The notes below the pieces were generated by a model. It was not told the origin of the DNA and made no database searches. It saw only the letters and a list, made by a program, of their open reading frames with translations. This document shows, in pieces, positions 27,429 through 39,645 of a stretch of 64,000 bases of DNA. The DNA comes from Methylomonas rapida. GTDB taxonomy: Bacteria; Pseudomonadota; Gammaproteobacteria; Methylococcales; Methylomonadaceae. Both the position numbers and the translations under genes were made by a program. The first letter of the stretch is position 1. The number at the start of each line of letters is the position of its first letter. The stretch is taken from NCBI RefSeq assembly GCF_024360925.2, contig NZ_CP113517.1, forward strand, positions 2,976,001 to 3,040,000. The letters are read 5' to 3'.

Positions 27429-28037
27429 TTACAATTGAATTCCAGAGAACGCCATGAAGCCCAGAGACATCAAGCCGGCGGTAATAAATGTGATGCCCAG
27501 ACCTTGCAGTGCGGCAGGCACGTCGCTGTATTTCAGTTTTTCACGCACACCAGCCATCAAGGTGATCGCCAGTGCCCAGCCAAAACCGGAACCGATACCG
27601 TAAACAACGCTCTCGCCGAAGTTGTAGTCGCGTTCGATCATGAACAAACTACCCGCCAGAATCGCGCAGTTCACGGTGATCAACGGCAGGAAAATACCCA
27701 GCGCGTTATACAGCGCAGGCACGAACTTATCCAGGAACATTTCCAGAATCTGTACGATCGCCGCGATCATGCCGATACAGCTCAGAAGGCTCAAAAAGCT
27801 CAAATCGACGCCGGTGATACCCAGCCACGACAAGGCATCTTCCTTCAACAAAGTTTGGTAGATGAAGTTGTTGGCCGGCACGGTCAAGGTTTGTACCACC
27901 ATCACCGCAACCCCCAATCCCATCGCTGTGGAAATCTTCTTGGACACGGCCAAGAAGGTACACATGCCCAGGAAGAAGGACAGGGCCAAGTTTTCAATGA
28001 AAACCGCTTTAACAAATAAGCTGATATAGGCTTCCAT
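27429..28037 (-). CDS. nqrE: Na+-NQR subunit E
   Basis: A 202-residue integral membrane subunit with about six helices. It starts [21 protein letters not shown], typical for NqrE, and contains conserved cysteines in membrane segments that, with NqrD, hold an intramembrane iron-sulfur centre. Its ATG overlaps the nqrD stop (TAATG), indicating coupling. Confidence 0.96.
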   Translation of the reverse strand: MEAYISLFVKAVFIENLALSFFLGMCTFLAVSKKISTAMGLGVAVMVVQTLTVPANNFIYQTLLKEDALSWLGITGVDLSFLSLLSCIGMIAAIVQILEMFLDKFVPALYNALGIFLPLITVNCAILAGSLFMIERDYNFGESVVYGIGSGFGWALAITLMAGVREKLKYSDVPAALQGLGITFITAGLMSLGFMAFSGIQL

Positions 28038-28705
28038 TAGTGGTGCCCTCCTTCACCGTGAGCAATAGCCATGATTTTGAACTCGTTGTGTTCTACTTGT
28101 TTCGGCTTCCAGGTACGGAAGGCCCAAATGATCAAACCGATCACGAAGAACGCGCTAGGCGGCAACAGCATCAAACCGTTCGGCACGTACCAGCCACCAT
28201 CTTTGACCAATGGCAATACTTCGAAACCCAACAATTTGCCGGAACCCAAGGTTTCGCGCACCAAGGCCACCAGGATCAGGATCAAGCTGTAACCCGCGCC
28301 GTTGCCGATACCGTCGATGAAGCTTTGCAATGGCGGATTCTTCATAGCATAGGCTTCGGCGCGCCCCATCACGATACAGTTGGTGATGATCAAACCGACG
28401 AATACCGACAGTTTTTTACTGACGTCGAAGGCAAACGCTTTCAACAATTGATCGACCACGATAACCAGCGACGCAATGATGATCATCTGCACGATGATCC
28501 GGATGCTGCTGGGCGTGTGTTGACGCACCGCGCTGATCGCCGCGCTGGAACACGCGGTAACCGAAGTCAAGGCCAAAGCCATGATCAACGAGGTCGACAT
28601 TTGCGAAGTCACCGCCAGCGCCGAACAAACCCCGAGCACCTGCAGGGTGATCGGGTTGTTATCGACCAACGGTTCGAATAACACTTTTTTAGTTTCTTTA
28701 TCCAT
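28037..28705 (-). CDS. nqrD: Na+-NQR subunit D
   Basis: A 222-residue integral membrane subunit, homologous to NqrE, with the [16 protein letters not shown] start and the [13 protein letters not shown] motif bearing the conserved membrane cysteine. It takes part in intramembrane electron transfer coupled to Na+ pumping. Confidence 0.96.
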   Translation of the reverse strand: MDKETKKVLFEPLVDNNPITLQVLGVCSALAVTSQMSTSLIMALALTSVTACSSAAISAVRQHTPSSIRIIVQMIIIASLVIVVDQLLKAFAFDVSKKLSVFVGLIITNCIVMGRAEAYAMKNPPLQSFIDGIGNGAGYSLILILVALVRETLGSGKLLGFEVLPLVKDGGWYVPNGLMLLPPSAFFVIGLIIWAFRTWKPKQVEHNEFKIMAIAHGEGGHH

Positions 28706-28713
28706 GACGATTC

Positions 28714-29574
28714 CTAACCGTTTGATTTGATTTTATTCAGGTAAGGCGCGAAACCTTCCGGCCCCATCCAATACAGAATCAGGTTGCTGACACCGCGGCT
28801 GGTCAAGGTCGCACCGGCCAGACCGTCAACTTTGTACGCTGCATCGGGACGGCCGGTGTCGACAGTGCCTTTGACCAGGGTCAGAGCGACGTCGCCATTG
28901 TCACCGTAAACTTTTTTACCTTTCCAAAGCGCGCGCCAGTTGGGGTTGACGACTTCGCCACCCAGGCCCGGGGTTTCACCCTGGTCGTACAAGTTGATGC
29001 TTTGCACGGTCTGACCATCCGCTTCCAGAGCCAGGAAGCCGTACATGGTTGACCACAGGCCGTAACCGTTGATCGGCAGAATGATGGATTGCAACTGATC
29101 GCCATTTTTCACTAAAAACACTTTCGCGACCTTGGCTTTGGTGCGAATGCTGGCGATATCCTTGTCAGTCGGAATCACCTCGTTTTGCGCGGGATCCTTG
29201 GCGGCTTTGCGTTGGTCGTATTCGTCGACGTTACCATCGACATACTCGCCGGTCGCCAGATCCACCAATTTGGCTTCGATACGCTCCTTGAAGGCCTGAT
29301 CGATGTTGGTGCCGTCTTGCAACAAGCCCGCGACATCGAGAATGTTTTTCTTCATGTCCAGGGCTTTGTTGTGCGACTGCAAAGGCCGCAACGCAACGGT
29401 CGCAATCGAAACCAGTACCGCGCAGACCAGACACAGCGCCAGCGCGACGTTGATGGTTTTTTCCAGACTGTCGTTGCTCAGCGCCAGAATACGATCGGCA
29501 TAAGCTCTGAACTGTTCGTAATATTTGCAGAGCTGCTCGTTATACTTACAGGTTTTTTTCTCGGCATTAAGCAT
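28714..29574 (-). CDS. nqrC: Na+-NQR subunit C
   Basis: A 286-residue subunit with one N-terminal helix and a periplasmic FMN domain. The flavinylation motif GATLTSRGV near residue 265 carries the threonine that binds FMN covalently (attached by ApbE). The start ATG 29574 lies 8 bases inside the end of nqrB. The N-terminus has an unusual extra polar, Cys/Tyr-rich segment ([14 protein letters not shown]) before the helix, longer than the subunit in Vibrio as I recall it. Confidence 0.95.
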   Translation of the reverse strand: MLNAEKKTCKYNEQLCKYYEQFRAYADRILALSNDSLEKTINVALALCLVCAVLVSIATVALRPLQSHNKALDMKKNILDVAGLLQDGTNIDQAFKERIEAKLVDLATGEYVDGNVDEYDQRKAAKDPAQNEVIPTDKDIASIRTKAKVAKVFLVKNGDQLQSIILPINGYGLWSTMYGFLALEADGQTVQSINLYDQGETPGLGGEVVNPNWRALWKGKKVYGDNGDVALTLVKGTVDTGRPDAAYKVDGLAGATLTSRGVSNLILYWMGPEGFAPYLNKIKSNG

Positions 29575-30766
29575 GGCGTTTGATCCTTCTTCTAATATTC
29601 GCTTGAACCACAAAGTAATCGATCAATGGTGCGAACATGTTGGAGAACAGAATCGCAAGCATGACTCCCTCGGGGAAAGCAGGGTTGATGACTCGGATGA
29701 TAACGATCATGACGCCGATCAGGATGCCGTAGACCCAGCGGCCGGTATCGGTGTTGGCTGCGGAAACGGGATCGGTGGCCATATAGACGGTACCAAAGGC
29801 AAAACCACCCAATACCATGTGCCAGTACCAGGGAATCGCGAACATTGGATTGGTCGTGCTGCCGATCACGTTCAACAAGGTGGACATCGCGATCATGCCG
29901 ATCATGACACCGCCCATGATGCGGTAGGAGGCGACACGGGTGTACAACAAGAACGCGGCGCCTAGCAAACAGGCCAGCGTGGATGTTTCACCCATGGAAC
30001 CCGGAATGAAGCCGAAGAAGGCTTGCAACCAGCTGAAGCTGCCCTTGATCGCTTCCAAGCCACCGGCAGAAGCCAGCGACAAGGCTGTCGCGCCGCTGTA
30101 ACCGTCGACCGCAACCCAGACCGCATCACCGGAAATCGAAGCAGGATACGCGAAAAACAGGAAGGCACGACCGGTCAAGGCTGGATTCAGGAAGTTTTTA
30201 CCGGTACCACCGAAAACCTCTTTGCCCAACACGATGCCGAACGAGATACCCAGCGCCACTTGCCACAAAGGCATGTCGGGCGGCAGGATCAGGGTATACA
30301 ACATCGAGGAGACCAGGAAGCCTTCGTTGACTTCGTGCTTGCGCACGGTCGCGAACAACACTTCCCAGATACCGCCTACCGCCAAGGTCGTGATGTAGAT
30401 CGGGAAGAAATACAGCATGCCGTGGACCAGGCACGACAACGGGTTGTACGGGTTGTAACCGAACAACGCCATGATCAGGCTGCGCCAGCCGTTGGTTTCT
30501 TCCAGACCCATGCCCTTCATCGCCATGTTGGCTTGATAGCCGGTGTTGTACCAGGCCATCAGGATACAGAATGCCGTAGCGATCACTACGAAGGTCATGG
30601 TTCGTTTCAGGTCGTTGCCGTCGCGAACGTGGGTTTTACCGCGTGTTACATCGGACGGCGTATACATGAAAGTATCCACCATCTCATAGAGACCGTAGTA
30701 CTTTTCGAACTTGCCGCCTTTTGTAAAATGCGGCTCTATGCTATCTAATAAGTCTCTAGCCGACAT
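29567..30766 (-). CDS. nqrB: Na+-NQR subunit B
   Basis: A 399-residue multi-spanning subunit that carries covalent FMN on the threonine of SGATALS and is implicated in quinone binding and Na+ translocation. The motif [17 protein letters not shown] and the conserved C-terminal helices are all present. Confidence 0.96.
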   Translation of the reverse strand: MSARDLLDSIEPHFTKGGKFEKYYGLYEMVDTFMYTPSDVTRGKTHVRDGNDLKRTMTFVVIATAFCILMAWYNTGYQANMAMKGMGLEETNGWRSLIMALFGYNPYNPLSCLVHGMLYFFPIYITTLAVGGIWEVLFATVRKHEVNEGFLVSSMLYTLILPPDMPLWQVALGISFGIVLGKEVFGGTGKNFLNPALTGRAFLFFAYPASISGDAVWVAVDGYSGATALSLASAGGLEAIKGSFSWLQAFFGFIPGSMGETSTLACLLGAAFLLYTRVASYRIMGGVMIGMIAMSTLLNVIGSTTNPMFAIPWYWHMVLGGFAFGTVYMATDPVSAANTDTGRWVYGILIGVMIVIIRVINPAFPEGVMLAILFSNMFAPLIDYFVVQANIRRRIKRHA

Positions 30767-32187
<1,421 letters not shown>

Positions 32188-32308
32188 CAGTTCAAGACAT
32201 AAAACCCTCACATTACATCACAACTAACCGGCTTTCTCAACGACAAATCCATGCCCGTCCTCCCCTACGAAAGCCAGCAAACCACGCCCACGGACCACAT
32301 AGTGTCGA

Positions 32309-33037
32309 TTAAATATCAATTACCTTGTTGATGTCAAAACCATTTACTTCGCGCCGACCAAGATAGCCGCGCGTGTTGCTCAAAATCCGCGCATCGGCAA
32401 TACGATAATCTCCCAAATTATGCACATGCCCATGAAACCAGGCCGCGATTTCGTATTCATGAAACAACCATTTCAGATCATTGCAATAAGCCATTTTCTT
32501 CAACGCATTGGGTGTTTCTATCCAGCTCCATTCGGTCGGCGCATGGTGCGTCACAACCACCGTACGCCCCGCATAAGGTTGAGCCAATTGTTTTTCCAGC
32601 CAACGCCTGGACTCTTGGTGCAATTCGGAAAAATGATTTTGGTTGAATTCGTCGTCATGAAACCGAATTTTGCGAAAATCGTTCAGCGTCTTGCCAATGG
32701 CCCGAGCCTTGTCTGCGCCATCTACGAATAAATCGGTCCACAACGTACAACCCAGGAACCTTACGCCCTGGAAAAACCACAGATCTTGCTCTAGAAACTG
32801 AATGTTGCTGCCGGCACATTCCTGACGCAACATTGCCAATACCTGATTGTATTCTGCGTTGTAAAACTCGTGATTCCCCGCGACGTAGACCACCGGTTTT
32901 TTGATAGCTTTCAGCCAATCCACCCCTTGCCTGAAAACGCCGATGTCGCCCGCGGCGATTACGACATCTGCATTGGTCTCCGGCAGACTTTGCTCGCCAA
33001 ACTCAAGGTGTACATCAGAAAAATAATTGATCCGCAC
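32309..33037 (-). CDS. Calcineurin-like metallophosphoesterase
   Basis: A 242-residue phosphoesterase with the dimetal motifs in order: DVHLE near residue 8, GDIGV (about 30), GNHEF (about 54), VVVTHHAP (about 161) and GHVHN (about 202). It starts with GTG at 33037. The substrate cannot be read from motifs alone. It is divergent from ispG across a 100-bp promoter region. Confidence 0.88.
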   Translation of the reverse strand: MRINYFSDVHLEFGEQSLPETNADVVIAAGDIGVFRQGVDWLKAIKKPVVYVAGNHEFYNAEYNQVLAMLRQECAGSNIQFLEQDLWFFQGVRFLGCTLWTDLFVDGADKARAIGKTLNDFRKIRFHDDEFNQNHFSELHQESRRWLEKQLAQPYAGRTVVVTHHAPTEWSWIETPNALKKMAYCNDLKWLFHEYEIAAWFHGHVHNLGDYRIADARILSNTRGYLGRREVNGFDINKVIDI

Positions 33038-33137
33038 AATTTGCTCTTTCGTCTTACTAGTAAGGGGGTATAATTTGGAAACCCAAGTGAATTACTTGGT
33101 AATTTTCAGATAACTTTGATTTTTTGCAAACAATTCT

Positions 33138-34358
33138 ATGTCGATTAGCCCCAGAAAACACACACAACAGGTTTTGGTTGGTAACATTAAAGTCGGTGGC
33201 GGCGCCCCGATTGTCGTGCAATCGATGACCAATACCGATACCGCCGATGTTGCAGGAAGCGTTCAACAGATCATGGAATTAGCTACGGCCGGCTCTGAAG
33301 TAGTCAGAGTAACCGTCAACACCGAGGAAGCAGCCAAAGCCGTGCCCGAAATCGTCAACCAGCTGGCGCAAAAAGGCTTCGACACGCCCATTATCGGCGA
33401 CTTCCATTTCAACGGCCACAAGTTACTGGAAAAATACCCCGACTGCGCGCAAGCCCTGGCCAAATACCGCATCAATCCCGGCAACGTCGGCAAAGGCAAG
33501 GCCCGCGATCCGCAATTCCAGCAAATGATCGAATTCGCGATCCAATACAACAAACCCGTGCGCATCGGTGTCAACGGGGGCAGCTTGGATCAGGCGGTGC
33601 TGACACGCTTGCTGGATGAAAACCGTCAATTGGCCGAACCCAAGGAATTGCCCGCCATTACCCGCGAAGCCATCGTGCTGTCTGCCCTGGAAAGCGCCGC
33701 CAAAGCTCAGGAAATCGGCCTGGGTAAAGACAAAATCATTCTGTCCTGCAAAATCAGCAACGTACAGGAATTGATCAGCATCTACGAAGACCTTTCCAAC
33801 CGCTGCGACTATGCCTTGCACCTGGGCCTGACCGAAGCCGGCATGGGCTCCAAAGGCATCGTAGCTTCCGCCGCCGCCTTGGGCGTATTGATGCAACAAG
33901 GCATAGGCGACACCATCCGCATCTCATTGACCCCCGAACCCGGCGCCGCACGCACCAAGGAAGTCATCGTGGCGCAAGAAATTCTGCAAACCATGGGCTT
34001 CCGCTCGTTCACGCCGATGGTTATCGCCTGCCCCGGCTGCGGCCGCACCACCAGCGATTACTTCCAACGCCTGGCACAAGACATCCAAGCATTTTTACGC
34101 GAACAAATGCCGGTCTGGAAAACCAAATACAAAGGCGTGGAAAACATGGAAGTCGCAGTCATGGGGTGCGTCGTGAATGGCCCCGGCGAAAGCAAGAATG
34201 CCAACATCGGCATCAGCCTGCCCGGCAGCGGCGAATCCCCAGTTGCGCCGGTTTATGAAGACGGCGTCAAAACCGTCACCTTGAAAGGCGACAACATTGC
34301 AGCCGAGTTCCAGACTTTAGTAGAAAAATACATCGAATCGCATTACGGCGCCCATTAA
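33138..34358 (+). CDS. ispG: 4-hydroxy-3-methylbut-2-en-1-yl diphosphate synthase IspG
   Basis: Iron-sulfur enzyme of the MEP isoprenoid pathway, 406 residues, full length for the bacterial form. The TIM-barrel part begins [17 protein letters not shown]; the [4Fe-4S] ligands sit in CPGCGRT and GCVVNGPGE. It is followed by a strong terminator. It may supply precursors for quinones, carotenoids and hopanoids, which are prominent in methanotrophs. Confidence 0.96.
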   Translation: MSISPRKHTQQVLVGNIKVGGGAPIVVQSMTNTDTADVAGSVQQIMELATAGSEVVRVTVNTEEAAKAVPEIVNQLAQKGFDTPIIGDFHFNGHKLLEKYPDCAQALAKYRINPGNVGKGKARDPQFQQMIEFAIQYNKPVRIGVNGGSLDQAVLTRLLDENRQLAEPKELPAITREAIVLSALESAAKAQEIGLGKDKIILSCKISNVQELISIYEDLSNRCDYALHLGLTEAGMGSKGIVASAAALGVLMQQGIGDTIRISLTPEPGAARTKEVIVAQEILQTMGFRSFTPMVIACPGCGRTTSDYFQRLAQDIQAFLREQMPVWKTKYKGVENMEVAVMGCVVNGPGESKNANIGISLPGSGESPVAPVYEDGVKTVTLKGDNIAAEFQTLVEKYIESHYGAH

Positions 34359-34373
34359 GCTCGCTGAGCGTGC

Positions 34374-34400
34374 AAAAGGCGGCTTCAAGCCGCCTTTTTT
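34374..34400 (+). terminator. Rho-independent terminator of ispG
   Basis: AAAAGGCGGC, loop TTCAA, GCCGCC and six T, 15 bases after the ispG stop. Its A-tract mirror could also stop reverse-strand transcripts. Confidence 0.88.
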
Positions 34401-34673
34401 GTTTATACTTCCTACATCCTTTTGAATTTTTGACGATTTTTGTTTATTTTCCGAACCTAATTTTTTTGGAGTGATGCGCCAATAATCCCAGAAAAAGATG
34501 CCGGCCCGCGAAAGACACAAAACCAGTCCTGAGCGCAGTCGAAGGGATCACGAAAAATTTCCGCCAGTTATCACCATAAACAGCGATACCAATAGTTGAA
34601 TGCATAAAGTAATAATCCATCGATTGCTTGCGTGCTTTTCGTGGATTACCGATGTTTTCAGGATAATTGACCC
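34401..34673. other. Intergenic region, no gene seen
   Basis: AT-rich stretch with a short repetitive motif (CCTGAGCGCAGTCGAAGGG, about 34525-34545) of the kind scattered in many bacterial genomes. No coding frame with family character. Confidence 0.5.
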
Positions 34674-35531
34674 ATGATGGAAAACCAACAACCCTTTCGC
34701 CGTTTTCATTGGCAAGACGCAGACTATGCAACAGCCTTCAATACCCTACTTCGCGCGTCGGGAGAGCGTCCTCATGTCCACGCATTTTTAAGGAAGCTTA
34801 TTGACCAATATCCCACGACCGGCCTCGCTTTAGACTGGGGCGCCGGAGATGGGGATTTGACGCAACTGCTTGCCAGCCATTTCGACAATATTTTAGCGAT
34901 CGAACCCAATTCATCTTTGCGTGCAGGCTTGATCGCAGCATGTCCCAAAGCCGTCATACTGGACGGAACATTGAGTACCGCCATGCCACCAGGCAACGTG
35001 GATGTCGGCATCATCAGCCACGTCTTCTACCACATTCCGGACCATAAATGGAGCGCTTACGTACTCAGGGCCGCCCGCTGTCTTTCGGAACACGGCACGC
35101 TGGTGGTCATGCTCAAGGATGCGAATTCTGCTTGCAATCGCATGCTGGAACATTTTGGCGCGACACGTTTTGACCTGGTCGCGACGCTTCTCCCCATCAT
35201 GCAAAGACATACCGAATATAATTATCGGCTAGAAAGGCTGCCGGGCTCGTTTTCCACCAGCAACCTGCAAGATACCCTCGACATAGCTCGACTGATGCTT
35301 TGCGACAGGGACGCCGACGCGTTCTGCCGGCCGTTATTGGAGGAAACCTTTGTCGATTACGTCAAAACCCATTTCTGGAACGAAAACACGCAAAGCGGCG
35401 GATGGCATTACGACGTGATGATGTTTACGATGAGCCGTGGAAAAACCAATCACGCGCAACAGGCGGCGACAATTCATCCTACGCCGGACATCCATCAACA
35501 AACGAACCTGACTACTGGAGAAACCCCATGA
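34674..35531 (+). CDS. Class I SAM-dependent methyltransferase
   Basis: A 285-residue methyltransferase with motif I LDWGAGDGDLTQLL (about residues 53-66), the acidic residue of motif II (AIEPN) and a motif-IV region NVDVGIISHVFYHIP. The Rossmann core is clear; the substrate is unknown. Its stop overlaps the start of the next gene (ATGA), so it is translationally coupled to a flavin-reductase-like protein. ATG occurs at 34674 and 34677. Confidence 0.8.
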   Translation: MMENQQPFRRFHWQDADYATAFNTLLRASGERPHVHAFLRKLIDQYPTTGLALDWGAGDGDLTQLLASHFDNILAIEPNSSLRAGLIAACPKAVILDGTLSTAMPPGNVDVGIISHVFYHIPDHKWSAYVLRAARCLSEHGTLVVMLKDANSACNRMLEHFGATRFDLVATLLPIMQRHTEYNYRLERLPGSFSTSNLQDTLDIARLMLCDRDADAFCRPLLEETFVDYVKTHFWNENTQSGGWHYDVMMFTMSRGKTNHAQQAATIHPTPDIHQQTNLTTGETP

Positions 35532-36022
35532 GCGAATCGATGGCGGAATTATTTCGATGTGTCACATCGGGCGTCTATGTTGTTGGTGTTGCCTCGGCTG
35601 AGCGCCATAACGCATTTACCGCCGCGTGGGTCTCGCTGGTTTCTTTTCAGCCCTTGTTGATCACATTGAGCATCAATCCCAGACACTCGTCATATCAACT
35701 ATTGAAATCCGGCGGCGTTTTTTCGCTCAACGTGCTGCGCCGCGATCAAATGGCATTGGCCGAACATTTCGGGGGGCCCAATAAAAACGACAAGCTCTCA
35801 GCCATCGACTGGCGCCCCGGAAAAACCGGCGCTCCATTATTGAATGACGCCATGGCCCATTTTGAATGTGAAATGACGGCCGAACACCCCGCCGGTGACC
35901 ATGTATTGATAATAGGCCGAGTCGTTGGCGGCACCCTGCTTCAGCCTGACGCCATCCCTCTGAGCTACAGGGATACGGGCGACATGGATGGCGCCTCGGC
36001 TCTTTTTCCCGCCCGTTTCTGA
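35528..36022 (+). CDS. Flavin reductase-like FMN-binding protein
   Basis: A 164-residue split-barrel flavoprotein of the flavin reductase/DIM6-NTAB group: SGVYVVGVASAERHNAFTAAWV near the N-terminus, SINPRHSSYQLLKSGG in the middle and GDHVLIIGRVVGG near the end are typical. It would reduce FMN for a partner or act as a reductase itself. The ATGA overlap ties it to the methyltransferase upstream. A role together is not known. Confidence 0.82.
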   Translation: MSESMAELFRCVTSGVYVVGVASAERHNAFTAAWVSLVSFQPLLITLSINPRHSSYQLLKSGGVFSLNVLRRDQMALAEHFGGPNKNDKLSAIDWRPGKTGAPLLNDAMAHFECEMTAEHPAGDHVLIIGRVVGGTLLQPDAIPLSYRDTGDMDGASALFPARF

Positions 36023-36045
36023 CGAAAACGCCAGCAAGTTTGCCA

Positions 36046-36071
36046 CGGGAGCATTGAGACCACCGCTCCCG
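36046..36071. terminator. Hairpin between two convergent genes
   Basis: CGGGAGC/GCTCCCG with a 12-base loop sits between the flavin-reductase-like gene and nnrS, which converge here. No T-run on either side, so termination is uncertain. Confidence 0.3.
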
Positions 36072-36081
36072 CAATGACACA

Positions 36082-37257
36082 CTAACCCGCCTCGCCATCG
36101 ATGCGAGGCTGGGTCAAAATCGACGCATAAGACAGCGCGAACAGCGAAAAAGCCGCCAGCCAGCTGTAGGTGGAAACCATCACGAAGCCGCTATACCACG
36201 CCGGCAGTAACGCGGGAAACAACACGCGAAACAAGGCCGCCAGATTGATCAAGACAAACGCCAGCGCCATCATATTGGAAGCCTTCAAGGCCCGGCCGGT
36301 ATGGCCCAACGCAACCCTGGCCATCATGCCCAAAGTCAAAATCCCGATGCCACCGACGGTAAAGGCATGTAACGCGAGAGCCAATGGAATCAAGGCATAA
36401 GCGGCCAAAGCCACCAACACAAAGCCCAAAATCAACCAGCCATAACCGACATACAGCACCCACAGCAACGGCACGTACCAAATACGCGGATTGTACCAGC
36501 CGGACACCCGCATCACGTTCAGTACGACGGCCGCCACCGCTACCGTCGTCAACAATGTGGCGGAAATATCGAACGCCAGTCCCAAAAAAACCGCCAAACT
36601 GACGACGATAGCGGCGACATCCAAGCCCGGATTCCGGATACAGATCACGCCGGATAAGCCGCGCTCGGTAAAAAACGGAAACACCCGGCCCGCAATCACC
36701 AAGATCATCATGACGATGATCGCCAACACCAGATTCAAACCCGCCATGGCGCCGGACTCCGAAACACCGAGAATTTCGGCGTGCAGCAAGGCATTGGCCA
36801 GCGCCATCGCCAGCAACAACAAGGTGAAAATCTGATTTTTGAGTTGCCCGGTTTTCAGCATCGGCTTGCTGACGAAATAAGCCAAGGCCGGCAAAAACGC
36901 CACATCGATCATGGCAATCAGCACATCCGGCAACAACTCGGAATAAAACGGCGTCACCCGGCCATATATCCACAAAAAGCTCAAGGAAGCCAATTGATCC
37001 GGCGTCACGGTTTGTACGCCAGTCCAATTTCTGACCGCAGTCAGCAAGAAACCGGCAATCACCGCCGTCGAATAGCCCAACAACATTTCATGACCATGCC
37101 AGACCGTAGCGGGATAATAATTGTCGATGTGCAGCGCCCCCTTGGACATGGCGTTCCACAGCGCAATCAACGCCAGCGCCGACAAGCCGGCCAGCGCGAA
37201 AAACGCCCTAAAGCCCATGGCGAACAGCGGGTAATCAAAAACCGGTTTGTCATTCAT
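36082..37257 (-). CDS. NnrS family haem-copper membrane protein
   Basis: A 391-residue polytopic membrane protein of the NnrS family: FAMGFRAFFALAG at the N-terminus, the conserved WHGHEMLLGY block with histidines likely to bind metal, and GRVFPFFTERG in the middle. About twelve helices are visible. NnrS proteins respond to nitric oxide and ease nitrosative stress in several bacteria. Its start overlaps the DUF455 gene by 8 bases, so the two are cotranscribed. Confidence 0.88.
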   Translation of the reverse strand: MNDKPVFDYPLFAMGFRAFFALAGLSALALIALWNAMSKGALHIDNYYPATVWHGHEMLLGYSTAVIAGFLLTAVRNWTGVQTVTPDQLASLSFLWIYGRVTPFYSELLPDVLIAMIDVAFLPALAYFVSKPMLKTGQLKNQIFTLLLLAMALANALLHAEILGVSESGAMAGLNLVLAIIVMMILVIAGRVFPFFTERGLSGVICIRNPGLDVAAIVVSLAVFLGLAFDISATLLTTVAVAAVVLNVMRVSGWYNPRIWYVPLLWVLYVGYGWLILGFVLVALAAYALIPLALALHAFTVGGIGILTLGMMARVALGHTGRALKASNMMALAFVLINLAALFRVLFPALLPAWYSGFVMVSTYSWLAAFSLFALSYASILTQPRIDGEAG

Positions 37258-38053
37258 GCGACCTCTCCTCCAGCCAATCGATTTCGTTATGCGTGAATCC
37301 CGCGATTATACGCACTTCGCGGTTAAACGGCCCTTTGGGTTTGCCTTGGTAACAGGCGATGATCTTTTCCTTATAAACCTGCTCAGCATCCAGGCCGCGC
37401 TGGCCGGCAAACAGGTTGAACCAATAGGAACCGCGCTCGACATGGCCGATTTCGTCTTGATAGATGCGCGTCAAAATCGACACGCCAACCTGATCATTCA
37501 TCGCCTTGAGCTTGTCTATCATCGCCGGCGTCACATCCAGACCGCGCGCCTCCATGCAGCGCGGCACCACCGCCAGGCGGGCCAGAATGTCGTCGGCGGT
37601 ATCCTCGGCGTGAGTCCATAAACCCTTGTGGGCCGGCAGATCACCGTAATCCGTATGCAACGTCAAAAGATGCGACCTTAACATTTCGAAATGTTGCGCT
37701 TCTTCGTCGGCTATCCTGAGCCAATCACGGTAAAAAGCCTGCGGCAAGCCGCGAAACCGGTAGACGATGTCCCAGGCCAGATAAATCGCCATGAATTCGA
37801 TATGGGCCAGCGCATGAAAAAATGCCGCCTTGCCCTCTTTGGTGTCCAGGCGCCGGCGCGGCATATCGCGCGGCATCAACAATTTCGGCTTTTCGGGAAA
37901 CACCGTATCGGCGATTGGGCGCGGCGCTCCCTTATCCTCGAAAGACAGGCTGCCATTTTCCGCGCATTGCCAGGCTTGATGCGTCAAGCGCAGTTTATGC
38001 TCGATATCGGCTTCGAACAGACAGGCTTCGGCGAATTCAAACAGATTTTTCAT
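37250..38053 (-). CDS. DUF455 ferritin-like protein
   Basis: A 267-residue helical protein of the DUF455 ferritin-like superfamily. The motif HALAHIEFMAIYLAWD and IADEEAQHFEMLRSHL carry the E-x-x-H pairs of a carboxylate-bridged diiron site; a third, QDEIGHVERGSYWF, completes it. It might be an oxygenase or an iron-handling protein. The start ATG 38053 follows the upstream gene by 5 bases and precedes nnrS with overlap, forming a four-gene run with the GTPases. Confidence 0.8.
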   Translation of the reverse strand: MKNLFEFAEACLFEADIEHKLRLTHQAWQCAENGSLSFEDKGAPRPIADTVFPEKPKLLMPRDMPRRRLDTKEGKAAFFHALAHIEFMAIYLAWDIVYRFRGLPQAFYRDWLRIADEEAQHFEMLRSHLLTLHTDYGDLPAHKGLWTHAEDTADDILARLAVVPRCMEARGLDVTPAMIDKLKAMNDQVGVSILTRIYQDEIGHVERGSYWFNLFAGQRGLDAEQVYKEKIIACYQGKPKGPFNREVRIIAGFTHNEIDWLEERSHE

Positions 38054-38058
38054 GCACG

Positions 38059-39645
38059 TCACCGACTTTCCACCAATACCCTGCCTAGCAGGCTTTGCTT
38101 GTCTATCGGCTTCATCGCTTCGCCGGCGCATTGTTCCATCATATTCGCCAATTGCTGCGACAACACCTCGTTACGCTGCTGTTCGGTCTGCACAATGTGT
38201 TTGATTTCGGCCAAAATGCTGGCCAAGGCCAGTTGCAAACCCTTCTGCAGCCCCCTGGCTGCGGCCGTTTCCAGGGATGGCTGGAGCTTTTTATGCAAAA
38301 AGAATGGAATCAGCCAGCTCAAGCCTATCAATAACACGCTATGAATCGCAAAATTGGCGCCCAGGTAGGCCCAGGCATCGGCCGCGCTGTGATAGTAGCC
38401 GGAATACACCTGATAACCGACCACGGCCATCGCCGCCAGCGGCAACACGGTTTCACACATGCCCGTGAACTTGATCAGAAACCGCTGCATGCCGTTACCC
38501 GGCTTCAACATCGCCTGCCGCCCCATCAGCTCGCTTTGGGTAATCACGGTTTTTTCGGCATTATCCCGCACGGCTTGCAAAGCCGTTTTCAGCGGCCTGC
38601 TGGGAATGTGGTGTTGCGCCGCTTCCAGCACCAATTCGTCCAACAGGTCTTGCAAACGGTTTTGCGCCCAATCATCCCAGATTTTGATGTCGTGCTTTTG
38701 CCCCAAATTCCTGGCCCAATGTTGCGATAATTGCTGGATGGGCCAAACCAAACCTTGTTCCAGGTTGCTCCGTGCCTGCTGCCAATGCAGTTCCAGTTGC
38801 TGCAACAGCCGACCATGAGCTTGCCGGGAAAAGTTTTCCGCCAATTGCTCCAGGCATTGCCGCAACTGCTGACGGCGCAATTGCTCATGGCGTTTTTCCA
38901 ATTCGACAAGGTTCTGCCGCCCCGCCAAGACTCGTAACTGCTTGAGTAATTCGCTGAATTCATCGCCATCCGGCTCCGTGCAACTGGTTCTGACGATCAG
39001 CGGATCGTCGAAGCCGGCCTTGGCCAATTGCTGCTTGAAGTCATCGAATTGCTCCCGCTGCCCCCTGTCCCACTGGTTCATCACGAACAGCCAGGCATGC
39101 TTGGCGCCCTCTGCCAGCAGCAATTGCCAGGCCTTGTTGTCCCGGTAACGTTCCGGGCTGACCACATAAAGCAGCACATCGATATGCGGTAGCCATTCCA
39201 ATACCAAGCGCTTATTGGAGAGCTCCACGCTATCGAAATCCGGCATGTCTATCCAGACCACATGAGCATTGTCACCGTCATCATGCGGACTGATCTTGAC
39301 ACTCTCCAGCGGCAAACCGGTAGGCAATTTGTTGATGGCTAGCGATTGGTGATGATAAAGCGTCACTTCCCGCGACGTTGGCCGCTCGACGCCGGCCTTG
39401 GCAATCGCCTGACCCGCCAAGCGGTTCAACAACGAGCTTTTGCCGACACCGGTACCGCCCATGAAGGCCACGATCAAAGGCCGGGAGGCGGCATTCGCGT
39501 TTTCAGTGCCGAACAATTGCTCCGGCGAACGTTGATCGAGCGTCAATAGGGCGCGCGCTTGCTCCGCGCTTATGCGGCCTTCGGCCAGAGCCGATTGAGT
39601 CCAGGCCTGCGCGCGCGCCAATAGTTCATAGTATGCGTAATCCAT
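38059..39645 (-). CDS. Dynamin/Era-like GTPase with C-terminal membrane helices
   Basis: A 528-residue GTPase. G1 is GGTGVGKSSL (about 64-73), G3 reads DMPDFDS, and G4 is NQWD. The C-terminal half has coiled-coil segments and two hydrophobic helices (about 410-455). It overlaps the preceding GTPase gene by 20 bases. Paired large GTPases of this kind suggest a membrane-remodelling or stress function, but I know no characterised case that matches. GTPase class is secure; the role is inferred. Confidence 0.78.
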   Translation of the reverse strand: MDYAYYELLARAQAWTQSALAEGRISAEQARALLTLDQRSPEQLFGTENANAASRPLIVAFMGGTGVGKSSLLNRLAGQAIAKAGVERPTSREVTLYHHQSLAINKLPTGLPLESVKISPHDDGDNAHVVWIDMPDFDSVELSNKRLVLEWLPHIDVLLYVVSPERYRDNKAWQLLLAEGAKHAWLFVMNQWDRGQREQFDDFKQQLAKAGFDDPLIVRTSCTEPDGDEFSELLKQLRVLAGRQNLVELEKRHEQLRRQQLRQCLEQLAENFSRQAHGRLLQQLELHWQQARSNLEQGLVWPIQQLSQHWARNLGQKHDIKIWDDWAQNRLQDLLDELVLEAAQHHIPSRPLKTALQAVRDNAEKTVITQSELMGRQAMLKPGNGMQRFLIKFTGMCETVLPLAAMAVVGYQVYSGYYHSAADAWAYLGANFAIHSVLLIGLSWLIPFFLHKKLQPSLETAAARGLQKGLQLALASILAEIKHIVQTEQQRNEVLSQQLANMMEQCAGEAMKPIDKQSLLGRVLVESR

